The notes: a model not told the origin generated them from the sequence alone. DNA of 64,000 nucleotides from Nostoc sp. FACHB-152 (GCF_014697475.1 NZ_JACJRV010000021.1:28418-92417); one strand, 5' to 3'; positions 26,667 to 37,029 are shown, counted from the first letter of the stretch. A program made the numbers and translations.

Positions 26667-29600
26667 ATGACTGAGGTGAAAGCTGGGATTGTTAGTCAAC
26701 CCTCGGCTATAGAGAATCGAGAAATTGCAACGTTATCAGAGAGTGAGGAGCGATTTCGGTTGCTGCTAGAAGCATCGCCTGACGGATTCATCATTTTGCG
26801 TAGCGTCTGGGATGCAGCAGGGGAAATTGCTGACTTTATCATCGAATACACTAATCCTGTTGCAGCAAGAGGTGTAAACCGTAAACCAGAAGAGTTGCTT
26901 GGGCAATACTTACTGCATCTGTTTCCCGATTGTCAAACCAGTGGAATTTTTGCTCGTTACGTGGCAGTTGCCGAAACGGGGATTTCGACAACATTTGAGA
27001 CGTTTTATGACAGTAAAGAATCAGCAGGCTGGTTTCGTAACGTTGTTGTGAAATTAAATGACGGGATAGCGGTTTCTTTTAGCAATATTACTGACCGTAA
27101 ACAAGCAGAATTAGCATTGCAACAACAACAGCAGCATTTTAGAATCGCCTTGCAAACGGCCAAGCTCGGTTCTTGGGAACATGACCTGACTACAGGAATT
27201 CTCACCTGTTCGGCGCAATGTAAGGCGAACTTTGGCTTGCCGCCTGATGCAGAGTTCACCCATGAAACTTTATTTGCCGCATTGCACCCAGACGATCGCC
27301 CCCTTGTTCAGGCTGCAATTGAGCGTGCGATTCAAGAAAGAATTGATTATGAGGTGGAGGAACGCTGTTACCATCCTGATGGCAGTCTGCACTGGTTGAT
27401 TGTCCGAGGTCAACTGGTATATGGCTCTAATGGCACACCACTGCGGATGGTGGGTGTAACGCTTGACATCACAGAACAGAAATTATCCGAAGCATCACTG
27501 AGGTTAGCTAATCAACGCATTTCTAACATACTAGAAAGTATCACTGATGCGTTTGTTGCCTTTGATCGAGACTGGCGTTATACCTATGTCAATCAGGAAG
27601 CGGCAAAGATGCTAGGGCGATCGCCACAAGAACTCCTGGGTAAACTTTGGCAAGAGGTGTTCTCCGACAGTCAAAAAGATGCGCTCATTACCGCACAGTT
27701 TGAGCGAGCAATGGCAGCGCAAACCACAGTCAGGTTTGAAGCATTTTCACTCATCCTGAATCGCTGGCTAGATATTTCGCTGTTTCCTTCACCAGATGGA
27801 TTAGCGATGTATTTTCGAGACATCAGCGATCGCGTCCAGTTTGAAGAAGAGTTACGACAACGGGAAACTGAACTGAGGTTGATCACAAATGCTGTTCCGG
27901 TGCTGATTTCATTTGTTGATAGCCAACAGCGTTACCGTTTCAATAACCAAAAATATGAGGAGTGGTTTGGTAAGCCAACTACCCAGGTGTATGGTAGGCA
28001 TTTGCGGGAAGTGCTTGGCGAAGCAGTGTATGCCAAGATTCGTCCTTACGTTGAACAAGTTTTGGCAGGGCAAGAAGTTAGCTTTGAGAGCAAACTTCCT
28101 TTCAAAGTGGCAGGCACACGTTTTGTCAGTGTTAGTTACATCCCTCGCTTTGATCAACAGGGAAAGGTTGAGGGGTTTGTTGCATTAGTGCGCGACATTA
28201 CCCAACGCAAGCAAGCCGAAGAAAGCCTCAGCCAAAGTGAAGAACGATTGCGAATTGCTCAACAAGCTGCCAATGCAGGTGTGTGGGACTGGGATATAGT
28301 CAATAACCAAGTCACTTGGTCAGAAGAATACTACCGCCTGTATGGTCTAGAGAGGGCAACTATTCAACCTTCATATAAAAATTGGCTGCGGTCAATTGTT
28401 GAGATAGACCGCGATCGCGTTGATCAATCAGCACGCAAAGCTTTAATAGAACGTAGCGACCTGAATGTTGAATTCCGCATTCTGCACCCAAGTCGGGGAG
28501 AGCGATGGCTGACGGCGATCGGGCAGACATTTTATGATGACAACGGACAGCCCCAGCGCATGACCGGGATTGCCCTAGATATTACAGAGCGTAAACAAGT
28601 AGAACTAGCTTTAGCCAAGAGCAATCAAACCTTACAGGCAATTATTCAAGCTTGTCCTCTTGCCATTATGGGATTACAGGCAGATGGCACGGTCAAAATT
28701 TGGAACCCAGCCGCAGAGAAAATTTTTGGCTGGAGTCAGGAAGAAGTATTAGGAAAATTTCTACCTGCTATTCCCAAAGACAAGCGCAATGAATTTCTGA
28801 ATAATATTGCTGCCACTATCCAAGGAAACGTTTTAGCAGGGCTGGAAACGCAACGCCAGACAAAAGGTAATTTATTTATTGATGTGGCACTCTGGTCAGC
28901 CCCGGTAGAGGAGGCGCAAGTTGGCATTAGCTGTGTATCAATTGTGGCTGATATCACTGAGCGCAAAACAGCCGAAGCAGCATTGCGACAAAGTGAAGCG
29001 TTTAACCGGCAAATCCTAGAAAGTAGCGAGGATTGTATTAAGGTATTGGATTTAAATGGTTCACTTTTATACATGAGTCCGGGTGGTCAAAAATTGCTCA
29101 AAGCTGATGACATCACTCCATTTCTTGGTCACTCATGGGTCAAATTCTGGCAAGAAGCTGACCAGCCAGCAGCGCAGGAAACACTAAACCAAGCCAAAAC
29201 AAATGGAGTTGGAACATTTCAAGGTTATTGTCCAACCTTGGCAGGTGAGCCGAAATATTGGGATGTCAAGGTGACTCCAATTAGAGATGCAAATGGACAA
29301 ATCGAGCATTTGTTATGTATTTCCCGTGATATCACTACTCGAAAACAGGCAACAGAAGCTTTGTGTCAGAGTGAAGAACGCTATCGATATTTGGCGGAAT
29401 CAATTCCCCAATTAGTCTGGACAGCGAATACAGAAGGTGTGCTGATTGATATCAACCAACGCTGGTCTAACTTCACGGGGCTAACACTGGCAGAAGCAAA
29501 AACTGGCGGCTGGCAAGCGATTGTTCATCCTGATGATCTACCGATACTGGGTCAAAAATGGGCGATCGCTCAACAGAATAGCAGCTACTATCAAGCAGAA

Positions 29601-30899
29601 GGACGAATGCGCCGAGTAGATGGGGTGTATCGCTGGCATTTACACCAAGCTGTGCCGTTAAAGAATGAGCAAGGTCAAGTGATTAAATGGTTCGGGACAG
29701 CCACAGATATTGAAGACCAAAAACAACTAGAACAGCAGCGCACTCGCCTGTTAGAACAAGAACAAGCTGCACGGGAACAAGCGGAAACTGCAAACCGGAT
29801 CAAAGATGAATTTTTAGCAGTGTTATCTCATGAGTTGCGATCGCCCCTCAACCCGATTCTGGGATGGACAAAGTTGTTGCAAACTCGCAAATTTGACCAA
29901 TCTGGCACAAAGCAAGCATTACAGACAATCGAGCGCAATGCGAAGTTACAAATTCAGCTGATTGACGATTTACTTGATATCTCTCGCATCTTGCGCGGCA
30001 AAATGATGCTGAATGTCTCCCCAGTGAATTTAGCGGAAGTTGTGGATGCAGCGATCGAAACTGTACGCTTATCAGCTGAGGCCAAAGGTATTGAAATTAA
30101 GCCTATCCTAACTAATATTGGGTTGCTTTCAGGTGATTCTGGTCGCCTTCAGCAAATTGTCTGGAATTTATTGGCTAATGCAGTCAAATTCACGCCCAAT
30201 GGGGGAAAAATAGAAATTCGGTTAGAAAAAGTTGGCACTGATGTTCAAATTCAAGTTAAAGATACTGGGAAAGGGATCACGCCAGCATTTCTGCCGCACG
30301 TGTTTGAGTATTTCCGCCAGGAAGATAGCACAACAACCCGAAAATTTGGTGGTTTGGGGTTAGGGCTAGCGATCGTCAAATATTTTACCGAATTGCATGG
30401 CGGAACTGTTGAGGCAGAAAGTCCCGGAGAAGGACGAGGCGCAACCTTTAAAGTGAAGCTCCCAATGATGCCGCCTCAAGCCCAAAGCAATCAAAATGTT
30501 GGGACTGAGCCAGCTTTAGACTTAAACGGTATGAAGATATTGGTAGTAGATGATGATGCTGATAGTCGTGAATTCGTGGCTTTTGTACTGGAACAGGAAA
30601 AAGCAAACGTCGCAATGGCAGGTTCAGCAACCGAAGCATTGGCAGTTTTAAGCCGATTTCAACCAGATATCTTGCTGAGTGACATTGGAATGCCGCAAAT
30701 CAACGGCTATATGCTCATGCAGCAAGTGAGAAATCTGCTACCAGATCAGGGAGGAAATATCAAAGCGATCGCTCTGACTGCCTATGCTGGTGAAATTAAC
30801 GAAAAACAAGCGATCGCAGCCGGATTTCAAAAGCATCTTCCCAAGCCAGTGGAACCAGAACAGTTAATCAGGGCGATTACAGAATTAGTTAGAAACTAA
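26667..30899 (+). CDS. multi-PAS hybrid histidine kinase with C-terminal receiver domain
   Basis: 1410 residues with no obvious membrane span. About eight PAS/PAC units fill residues 20-1025, each closing with a DITERK/DITQRK-like motif. HisKA follows with phosphoacceptor His1055 (FLAVLSHELRSPLNPILGW), then HATPase (N box WNLLANAVKFTPNGG; G1 VKDTGKGITPAF; G2 GGLGLGLAIVKYF) and a receiver (about 1287-1405, KILVVDDDADSREFV, phospho-Asp near residue 1338 in LLSDIGMPQI, then the KP motif LPKPVEP). Such proteins integrate several redox, light or ligand cues. The upstream HTH gene and the overlapping DUF99 gene form an operon with it. Confidence 0.94.
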   Translation: MTEVKAGIVSQPSAIENREIATLSESEERFRLLLEASPDGFIILRSVWDAAGEIADFIIEYTNPVAARGVNRKPEELLGQYLLHLFPDCQTSGIFARYVAVAETGISTTFETFYDSKESAGWFRNVVVKLNDGIAVSFSNITDRKQAELALQQQQQHFRIALQTAKLGSWEHDLTTGILTCSAQCKANFGLPPDAEFTHETLFAALHPDDRPLVQAAIERAIQERIDYEVEERCYHPDGSLHWLIVRGQLVYGSNGTPLRMVGVTLDITEQKLSEASLRLANQRISNILESITDAFVAFDRDWRYTYVNQEAAKMLGRSPQELLGKLWQEVFSDSQKDALITAQFERAMAAQTTVRFEAFSLILNRWLDISLFPSPDGLAMYFRDISDRVQFEEELRQRETELRLITNAVPVLISFVDSQQRYRFNNQKYEEWFGKPTTQVYGRHLREVLGEAVYAKIRPYVEQVLAGQEVSFESKLPFKVAGTRFVSVSYIPRFDQQGKVEGFVALVRDITQRKQAEESLSQSEERLRIAQQAANAGVWDWDIVNNQVTWSEEYYRLYGLERATIQPSYKNWLRSIVEIDRDRVDQSARKALIERSDLNVEFRILHPSRGERWLTAIGQTFYDDNGQPQRMTGIALDITERKQVELALAKSNQTLQAIIQACPLAIMGLQADGTVKIWNPAAEKIFGWSQEEVLGKFLPAIPKDKRNEFLNNIAATIQGNVLAGLETQRQTKGNLFIDVALWSAPVEEAQVGISCVSIVADITERKTAEAALRQSEAFNRQILESSEDCIKVLDLNGSLLYMSPGGQKLLKADDITPFLGHSWVKFWQEADQPAAQETLNQAKTNGVGTFQGYCPTLAGEPKYWDVKVTPIRDANGQIEHLLCISRDITTRKQATEALCQSEERYRYLAESIPQLVWTANTEGVLIDINQRWSNFTGLTLAEAKTGGWQAIVHPDDLPILGQKWAIAQQNSSYYQAEGRMRRVDGVYRWHLHQAVPLKNEQGQVIKWFGTATDIEDQKQLEQQRTRLLEQEQAAREQAETANRIKDEFLAVLSHELRSPLNPILGWTKLLQTRKFDQSGTKQALQTIERNAKLQIQLIDDLLDISRILRGKMMLNVSPVNLAEVVDAAIETVRLSAEAKGIEIKPILTNIGLLSGDSGRLQQIVWNLLANAVKFTPNGGKIEIRLEKVGTDVQIQVKDTGKGITPAFLPHVFEYFRQEDSTTTRKFGGLGLGLAIVKYFTELHGGTVEAESPGEGRGATFKVKLPMMPPQAQSNQNVGTEPALDLNGMKILVVDDDADSREFVAFVLEQEKANVAMAGSATEALAVLSRFQPDILLSDIGMPQINGYMLMQQVRNLLPDQGGNIKAIALTAYAGEINEKQAIAAGFQKHLPKPVEPEQLIRAITELVRN

Positions 30900-31483
30900 T
30901 GGAACTAGAAACGCTGTTGAGAAACCGCCGGACAATTCGCGCGATCGGGTTTGATGATGCGCCTTTTATCAGAAGCGCGAATAATCCTGTGGGGGTTGCA
31001 GGTGTCATCTGTGCAGACACTCGGTTTGAAGGTATGGTTTGGGGAGAGATCCAGCCAGATGGTTGGGATGCTACAGAAAAACTGTGTCAGTTACTAATTG
31101 GGGGCAAATTTTTACCACATCTTCATGTAGTACTTTTAGATGGTATTTCTTTAGGTGGCTTCAATATAATAGACCTGCCATTGTTAGCCGCAAGATTAGA
31201 ACGCCCTTGTATTGCAGTGATGCGAAAACTACCTAACCTCCAAGCAATGGCGTATGCTATGCAACGACTACCGCACCCAGAAAAAAGATTGGAAATTATC
31301 AGCCGTGCTGGCCCTGTGTATGAGCATCCACCTTTTTATTTTCAGGTATGTAACGCACAACCAGAGATTACAGGCCAAGTGCTTCAGCATCTTACAGACT
31401 GTGGACACGTACCAGAGGCACTTCGCCTAGCTCACCTGATAGCCTCTGCGATCGTCAAAGGCGAAAGTGGGCGGCAAGCTTGA
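30899..31483 (+). CDS. DUF99 family protein (endonuclease V-like fold)
   Basis: 194 residues; the ATG overlaps the kinase stop codon by one base (TAATG), a sign of translational coupling. Motifs of the DUF99 family are seen: RTIRAIGFDDAPF at the N terminus, then GVAGVICADTRFEGMVWGEI, HVVLLDGISLGGFNIIDL and RPCIAVMRKLPNL. The family is structurally related to endonuclease V and has been considered a possible nuclease; its reaction is unknown. DUF99 is commonest in archaea, so its place in a signalling operon is unusual. The kinase link is positional only. Confidence 0.85.
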   Translation: MELETLLRNRRTIRAIGFDDAPFIRSANNPVGVAGVICADTRFEGMVWGEIQPDGWDATEKLCQLLIGGKFLPHLHVVLLDGISLGGFNIIDLPLLAARLERPCIAVMRKLPNLQAMAYAMQRLPHPEKRLEIISRAGPVYEHPPFYFQVCNAQPEITGQVLQHLTDCGHVPEALRLAHLIASAIVKGESGRQA

Positions 31484-31746
31484 TAGGCTGACTTGGGAAG
31501 TAGAGGTAATTAAATAATTAAATCTAACTAAATATTAGAAAATAAGTTGTCAAGTCAATTAAAGAGTGTCACAAAATTGAATTGTAACTAAAAAATATCA
31601 ATATTAAGTTTAGGGTTTGTATGATGCTGAACTTAAAAAATAATAACCAAAATACTATCCATTTATAATTTTTAGAACAAATCGCTACAATTGGGATGCG
31701 GTAGGAATGCGTTTTAAGCAATTTACAAATCCTAAAATAAGCAGTT

Positions 31747-33318
31747 ATGAGATTGATTTCTGAACCATCAATTCCTGTCAAAATTCAAAAGATGAAAGAA
31801 CGGGTACGGTGGAGACATGACAGTATTTTGCAGCGCGGTATCGACCAAACCAGCATGGTGATAGATGACCGCAACGATGAGACTCCCGAATTTTCATTTT
31901 TTGTCATTGGGGATAGTGGTACAAAATCTCATTACGGACACCACCCGCAAAGAGAAGTAGCCCAATTAATGCTTGCCCATAAAGATGATTGCCGTTTTGT
32001 GCTGCATACTGGCGATGTCATTTATGTAGTAGGTTCTCATGAATATTACCCAGCAAATTTTATTGAACCTTACCGTGAGTTTTTAGTGGGTGGCGAGAAC
32101 CCAAAAAACATTGCTTACGATCGCATGACTTTTAACTTACCGTTCTTACCAGTTTTAGGCAATCATGATTATTATGATGTGCCGTTTATGTATCGTTTAA
32201 TTACTGGCAGTACGTTGCGTTTACGGCGAATGCTACGTTACAAAGATTTTGAAATTGGTTGGCATGGTTCTAACCAAGGCGATGCTTATGCAAAAGCCTT
32301 TCTCGATTATTTAGCAGGTGTTAATTCGCCAGAAGAGTTACAACATCATTTAGACCAGCATTACACCGGAAAAACTGACACTGGTCGCTGTTTGCGTTAC
32401 GTTCCTGGCGAGTTTACCCGTGTACCCAACCGTTACTATACATTTAGATATGGTGGTATAGATTTTTTCGCTCTTGATTCTAATACATTTAATGCACCAT
32501 CGCCTTTACCAACTACTCAAGCCGGAGATATTTACCGTCGAGAATTGCAAAAACGCCGCCAGGAAATAGACATAGAAGAAGAACAGATCTTGACAATTAG
32601 CGATCGCCTCAATCCTGACAACCCAGACGATGCGGAACAACTCGACGACCTCAGTGCTAAATTAGACCAAATTAACGAAGTAAAAATTGACATTGAAAAA
32701 CAACTGTCATCCCACCAAGCACCAACAATAGACTTTGAACAACTAGAATGGTTGCGCGACAGACTTATTGAATCTTGGCATACATCAGAAGTTCGAGGAC
32801 GGATTCTGTTTTTTCACCATCCTCCTTACGTCACCGAAGCCACCAAATGGAATCAAGCGCAAACTTTAGCAGTACGCCATCGTCTGCGTTGGGTATTAGA
32901 ACAGGTCAAAGAAACTCTTGGTTTCCTTATAAAAGACCGCCCCATAGTTGATTTAATATTCAACGGTCACGCCCACTGCTTAGAATATCTCCGCACAGTG
33001 GATACAGGATATGCTGATTCTCATATTCCTTGTATTGTCTCTGGTGGTAGTGGTCGCCGTCCCCGCCGTCAGCGCAGCGAGGGTACAGAATTGCTGGAGA
33101 CTTTTACAGAAATTCCCGATAGTCCAACTCGCAAAGTTGCAGATTCCTTACTTTATGTCGGCAGGTATGGTTACGGTTCTCAAACACGTTTGCCTTATTC
33201 TTGCGTGCGAGTTGATGTCAAAGATGGTTGTCCACCTAAATTTATTGTCAGACCACTAGTAGCTGAACGCGTTGACCAAAAATGGTATCAGTATGAGATG
33301 GAAACATATAAAGTTTAA
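31747..33318 (+). CDS. calcineurin-like metallophosphoesterase
   Basis: 523 residues. The five metallophosphoesterase motifs are present: IGDSGTKSHYGHH (D56), LHTGDVIYVVGS (D90), LPVLGNHDYYD (N139, H140), ILFFHHPPYV and FNGHAHCLEYL. An insertion at about 260-325 is a charged coiled coil (RRELQKRRQEIDIEEEQILTISDRLN). No signal peptide is evident, so it is probably cytoplasmic or peripherally membrane bound. The substrate (phosphoprotein, nucleotide or phosphodiester) cannot be read from sequence. It is a single gene facing the chimera gene on the other strand, with a strong shared hairpin between them. Confidence 0.9.
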   Translation: MRLISEPSIPVKIQKMKERVRWRHDSILQRGIDQTSMVIDDRNDETPEFSFFVIGDSGTKSHYGHHPQREVAQLMLAHKDDCRFVLHTGDVIYVVGSHEYYPANFIEPYREFLVGGENPKNIAYDRMTFNLPFLPVLGNHDYYDVPFMYRLITGSTLRLRRMLRYKDFEIGWHGSNQGDAYAKAFLDYLAGVNSPEELQHHLDQHYTGKTDTGRCLRYVPGEFTRVPNRYYTFRYGGIDFFALDSNTFNAPSPLPTTQAGDIYRRELQKRRQEIDIEEEQILTISDRLNPDNPDDAEQLDDLSAKLDQINEVKIDIEKQLSSHQAPTIDFEQLEWLRDRLIESWHTSEVRGRILFFHHPPYVTEATKWNQAQTLAVRHRLRWVLEQVKETLGFLIKDRPIVDLIFNGHAHCLEYLRTVDTGYADSHIPCIVSGGSGRRPRRQRSEGTELLETFTEIPDSPTRKVADSLLYVGRYGYGSQTRLPYSCVRVDVKDGCPPKFIVRPLVAERVDQKWYQYEMETYKV

Positions 33319-33642
33319 AGTATGAAATTTGAATAATTGGCGTTGCATAAATGCGGGATGAATTGGGATGTTTAACCAAAATTAAAGATTGATTCTTTGC
33401 GCCTTTGTGCGAAATCCAATTAAAACCGTATAAACCTATTCAAAAATTGCTATGTCTTTTTTCAGTTTTATCTTGTTCTTGAGTGCGACAAACATAAACT
33501 TGTTGTCGTTGTAATTCTGTATGAGTGGATGCAATAGGGTTTAGATGAGAAATTTACTCGTGAAAGCAAACAAGAAAGCAGGGGTGCAAGGGAGATGGAC
33601 AGTACCCTCTCTATGCACCCCTGCTTTGAAGTTTCTCTGCTG
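33319..33642. other. convergent intergenic gap
   Basis: No ORF. It contains a typical dispersed phrase (TTTGCGCCTTTGTGCGAAA near 33395) and the bidirectional hairpin described at 33575-33627. Nothing else is recognisable. Confidence 0.6.
33575..33627. terminator. bidirectional terminator-like hairpin
   Basis: AAAGCAGGGGTGCA (33575-33588) is perfectly complementary to TGCACCCCTGCTTT (33614-33627), a 14-bp GC-rich stem with a 25-base loop, placed between two convergent genes. The arm wording (GCAGGGGTGCA) also occurs inside the ketosynthase gene at 44650-44660, so it is also a dispersed repeat. Confidence 0.7.
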
Positions 33643-36600
33643 TTATTGGTTTGGTATGACTATTTTGCCACTATTAATTTCCTGCGCTAGAACTTGAGGA
33701 AACGAGTTTGGGATCTCAGGATTGAAAATCTTACCCAGACTAGAAGTAATTGCCCCATAGCTGGCGAAACTGACGTTGGCACTGATTCCTCCCGTAGTTT
33801 TAATAATGTTATCGCCGTCGGGCAATCTCTCAGCCGTCACCAGATCATTACTAGCATCAATAGTAGCGATCGCATCAGGAGCGGCAATTTTGAGGTTATC
33901 CTTAGTATCGCCAATAAACTTCAGCAGGCTGCCTTTCTCAGCATCAAATTGAGACAACCAAGCATCCACAGCCGAAGTATCAACTCCAGTGGTGATACTA
34001 CCTAATACGCTATCGGTAAATCCAGTCACATAAACTTTACCACTGTTGTCAGCAGTCACACCCGAAGGATAGTCAAGATTATTTTTGCTGCCAAATTGTT
34101 GAATCCATTTATTATTGCCTTGGGTGTCGAACTTGGCTAACCAGGCATTATAGTTGGCATCTTTGTCACCTTTGCCTAACTTATCGTTAGTATGTCCGAT
34201 TAGATAGATATTGTCTTGGGCATCAATATCCATGTCCGATAAGATCATGCCATCATCACCTACCGAGCCGAACTGTTTTGCCCACAATTGAGTTCCATTA
34301 TCTGGGCTAAGTTTGACAAGCCAAATATCACGTCCCTGGGTCTTCTTGCTAATTATAGTGCCGATATCGCTTGTAGTCCATCCTGTAACATAGACGTTAC
34401 CCTGACTGTCAGTATCAACAGCCCATGCAAACTCAAGACCTTCATTTTTACTTCCTAGTTGTTGAATCCACTGAATCTGACCAGCAGTGTTCACCTTCGT
34501 CACCCAGGCATCGTACTTCAATAGACTGCGAGAAGGATCTGACTCTTTGACTAAGCCTTGAGTCCATCCTACAAAGTAAGAATTGCCATCCTTATCTACA
34601 GCTAAGTCGTAGCATTCATTAAAAAATGGCGTATCTATTTGTGTAAACCACTGTTGGTTGCCATTACTATCTAATTTAATCACCCAGGCATCATCTTCAG
34701 CAGGAAAATCAAATATTTCCCGATTTTGGTTGACTTTAAGTGCTAATCCCGATAAGTAGATGTTGCCTGCTGGATCTAAATCAAGTCCCCAAGCAGCATT
34801 AAGATAACCACCAGTTAAACTAGTCCCGAACTGCTTACCCCACAATAGGTTGCCATTGCTGTCATATTTAGCTACCCAAAAATCAGCTGCTTCTGATTGC
34901 TTGGGTGAAAACCAGCTACTTCCCGTTTCTCCTGCTAGATAAAAGTTATTGTTATTGTCTGTAGCAATAGCATAAACATTGTCAGAACCGGAAGACCCAA
35001 ACTGCTTACCCCAGATCTGACTGCCATTACTGTCATATTTAGCTACCCAGACATCTTTAAAACCTTGATTAGTTCCAAACAAAGGCCCAGTTGTATCTCC
35101 TGCTATGAGAACGTTGCCTAAAGAATCTGTGGCAGCAGCTAGACCTAGATCGTTACCTGTAGTGCCTAATTGCCCAATCTTCTTTCGTTCTACTGGTTTT
35201 TTGGCTGGTTTTGTACCAACGTACCGGAAATTTGTGCTTTTTAGATCTAATGTCACTTCCGGTTTGGCAATTATATAAGCGATCAAATCAGGTAAGCCCT
35301 GTTGCAATGAAAAGAGGGCTTTGCCATAGAAAAGTTGTTGGATTCCATCAACCTTTAATCCATTCACATCTACTAAGCGATAGTCTTCCGAATTACCGTT
35401 TAGTTGGATGAAATCTTGACCAGGTTTTAAATCATAAATGACAGCGAACTCATTCAAACCTAATAAGTTGGTTGTGCCGAGAGTAGCTGGGTTAGGGCTA
35501 CTATAATAGGGTTGATCTATATCTCCCAGTACAAATCTATCTTGCCCTACAGATGGTATATCCCTATCTAGAATTAGTAATGGATTACCACCTGCACTAG
35601 TGTTCTGAATATTGAGAACAATCTCGAACTCTTCTGGAGAATTATCAAATAAGTCCCCGAACAAAAAGTCAATATTTTGTGTTTGAGTGTTGCTTTTAAG
35701 AGGATCATCACTATAAATAGTATCGTTGCCTGCACGAGCGAAAAGGATTTCAAAATTTGAAAACCCTCCTTGAACTAAATCACTGGCAGGTGTTAATAAA
35801 GAAAGGGGAAATTGTTGTTCTGGTTCAGTAGTCTGTGCCTGTACTTGCTGTGGAACTAAGCCACCAATAGTAAAGCTCAACAAAATTGAGAAGACATTAA
35901 GTACAACAAACTTTTGGTTACGGAATAAGCGTAGTGAAAATATTGGTTGACGACTACCAAAATCACTTACCAAAAATGCTATGAGGCTAATTCCATTAAC
36001 CGTAAGCAGCCAGAGAATCAAGGGCGATCGCCATGCTTGATTGTGAGCTAATGTGTAGATTAATCCTGCCAGTAAAATTAAGCTGGGTACTAAACTTGAC
36101 AAATTCAGTCTTGGCTTTTTGGAGTTTGCAACTTCTTTGCTAAAACGGCAAGTTAACCAAAAAGCGATCGCACTAAGCGGTAAATTCATCCAGAACAAAC
36201 TCCGCCAGCCCAAAGTATCCGCAACTAGTTGGCCAAAATCAGGCCCAGCAAATAGGGCGAGTATTGATACCGCACTCCAAATAATAATCGCTGTCGCTTT
36301 ATGCTTTGGTTTAACAAAGTTATTAGCGAGGATCAACACAGAATTTGCGATGAACGCAGCTGCACCAATTCCCTGAAGAACTCGCCCCACAATCAAAATA
36401 TTGAGATTCAAGGCCATACTACAAATGACCGAGGCGATCGCAAAGATGGCCAATCCCCCAAGAAAAACTCGCTTGCGTCCGTAAAAATTCCCTACTACCC
36501 CACCAACTAACAAGAAGCTAGCCGCAGACAGAGTGTAGGCATTGATAATCCACTGCAATTCTGATAGCTTGCCATCCAGGCTAACCTGAATATTAGCAAG

Positions 36601-36693
36601 TACTAGATTCATGGCTGTGTTGTCAAAATTAGCCATAAATAAGGCCAAACATATGGCCGTCAAAGTAATAACTTGAACACGACTTCGATTCAT
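33643..36693 (-). CDS. chimera: truncated MFS (DHA2-type) transporter fused to a beta-propeller repeat protein
   Basis: 1016 residues from the ATG at 36693, which matches the start of the paralogous transporter at 55529; an upstream ATG at 36726 would add 11. Residues 1 to about 275 align with that MFS protein through FDNTAMNLVLANIQ, YGRKRVFLGGLAIF, VGRVLQGIGAAAF and RLFRNQKFVVLNVFS, i.e. about nine of 14 helices. The sequence then switches to IGGLVPQQVQAQTTEPEQQ, which reads like the end of a signal peptide with an AxA-like site, followed by a filamentous-surface-type region and seven beta-propeller-like repeats (SBBP type, each with GNVYVTGxT and WxKQFG). Such a hybrid cannot be a working 14-helix exporter; it may be a membrane-anchored surface protein or a recombination product. 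The frame is open throughout. Confidence 0.8.
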   Translation of the reverse strand: MNRSRVQVITLTAICLALFMANFDNTAMNLVLANIQVSLDGKLSELQWIINAYTLSAASFLLVGGVVGNFYGRKRVFLGGLAIFAIASVICSMALNLNILIVGRVLQGIGAAAFIANSVLILANNFVKPKHKATAIIIWSAVSILALFAGPDFGQLVADTLGWRSLFWMNLPLSAIAFWLTCRFSKEVANSKKPRLNLSSLVPSLILLAGLIYTLAHNQAWRSPLILWLLTVNGISLIAFLVSDFGSRQPIFSLRLFRNQKFVVLNVFSILLSFTIGGLVPQQVQAQTTEPEQQFPLSLLTPASDLVQGGFSNFEILFARAGNDTIYSDDPLKSNTQTQNIDFLFGDLFDNSPEEFEIVLNIQNTSAGGNPLLILDRDIPSVGQDRFVLGDIDQPYYSSPNPATLGTTNLLGLNEFAVIYDLKPGQDFIQLNGNSEDYRLVDVNGLKVDGIQQLFYGKALFSLQQGLPDLIAYIIAKPEVTLDLKSTNFRYVGTKPAKKPVERKKIGQLGTTGNDLGLAAATDSLGNVLIAGDTTGPLFGTNQGFKDVWVAKYDSNGSQIWGKQFGSSGSDNVYAIATDNNNNFYLAGETGSSWFSPKQSEAADFWVAKYDSNGNLLWGKQFGTSLTGGYLNAAWGLDLDPAGNIYLSGLALKVNQNREIFDFPAEDDAWVIKLDSNGNQQWFTQIDTPFFNECYDLAVDKDGNSYFVGWTQGLVKESDPSRSLLKYDAWVTKVNTAGQIQWIQQLGSKNEGLEFAWAVDTDSQGNVYVTGWTTSDIGTIISKKTQGRDIWLVKLSPDNGTQLWAKQFGSVGDDGMILSDMDIDAQDNIYLIGHTNDKLGKGDKDANYNAWLAKFDTQGNNKWIQQFGSKNNLDYPSGVTADNSGKVYVTGFTDSVLGSITTGVDTSAVDAWLSQFDAEKGSLLKFIGDTKDNLKIAAPDAIATIDASNDLVTAERLPDGDNIIKTTGGISANVSFASYGAITSSLGKIFNPEIPNSFPQVLAQEINSGKIVIPNQ

Positions 36694-36753
36694 TAGAGTG
36701 ATTACCTTTAAATCTAAAACAGGCAAACAGATATCTAGATTGTTCGTAAGGAT

Positions 36754-37029
36754 TCATCTAGACGACAGTAAAGACATTCGTATTGGTCTTGTCACCAGAA
36801 AAAAGGGCTGTGGAGGCTCTTGAAGCAGGGGATGCTGGGGGATAATTGCACGACTGATCCCTGTCTCACTTCCACTAGTGGTTTGAATCAGGTTATTTCT
36901 ATCCAAGGAGTAAAGTACATTATTTCTAGAACTTCCAAAAACTAGGTTGATATCAACTCCCTTAACTTCTGTTACGGGGTCTGAGCCAAGGATTAATAAG
37001 GTGACATTTAGAGTAAAATCTTCATCCAT
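36754..37029 (-). CDS. short hypothetical protein upstream of the chimera, possibly a relic
   Basis: 91 residues, 60 bp upstream of the chimera gene on the same strand. The central VDINLVFGSSRNNVLYSLDRN is loosely similar in pattern to FEILFARAGNDTIYSDDPL of the chimera, so it may be a decayed piece of a related surface protein. No ribosome binding site is clear before its ATG (AACAATGGATG). No domain is recognised. It may not be expressed. Confidence 0.35.
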   Translation of the reverse strand: MDEDFTLNVTLLILGSDPVTEVKGVDINLVFGSSRNNVLYSLDRNNLIQTTSGSETGISRAIIPQHPLLQEPPQPFFLVTRPIRMSLLSSR

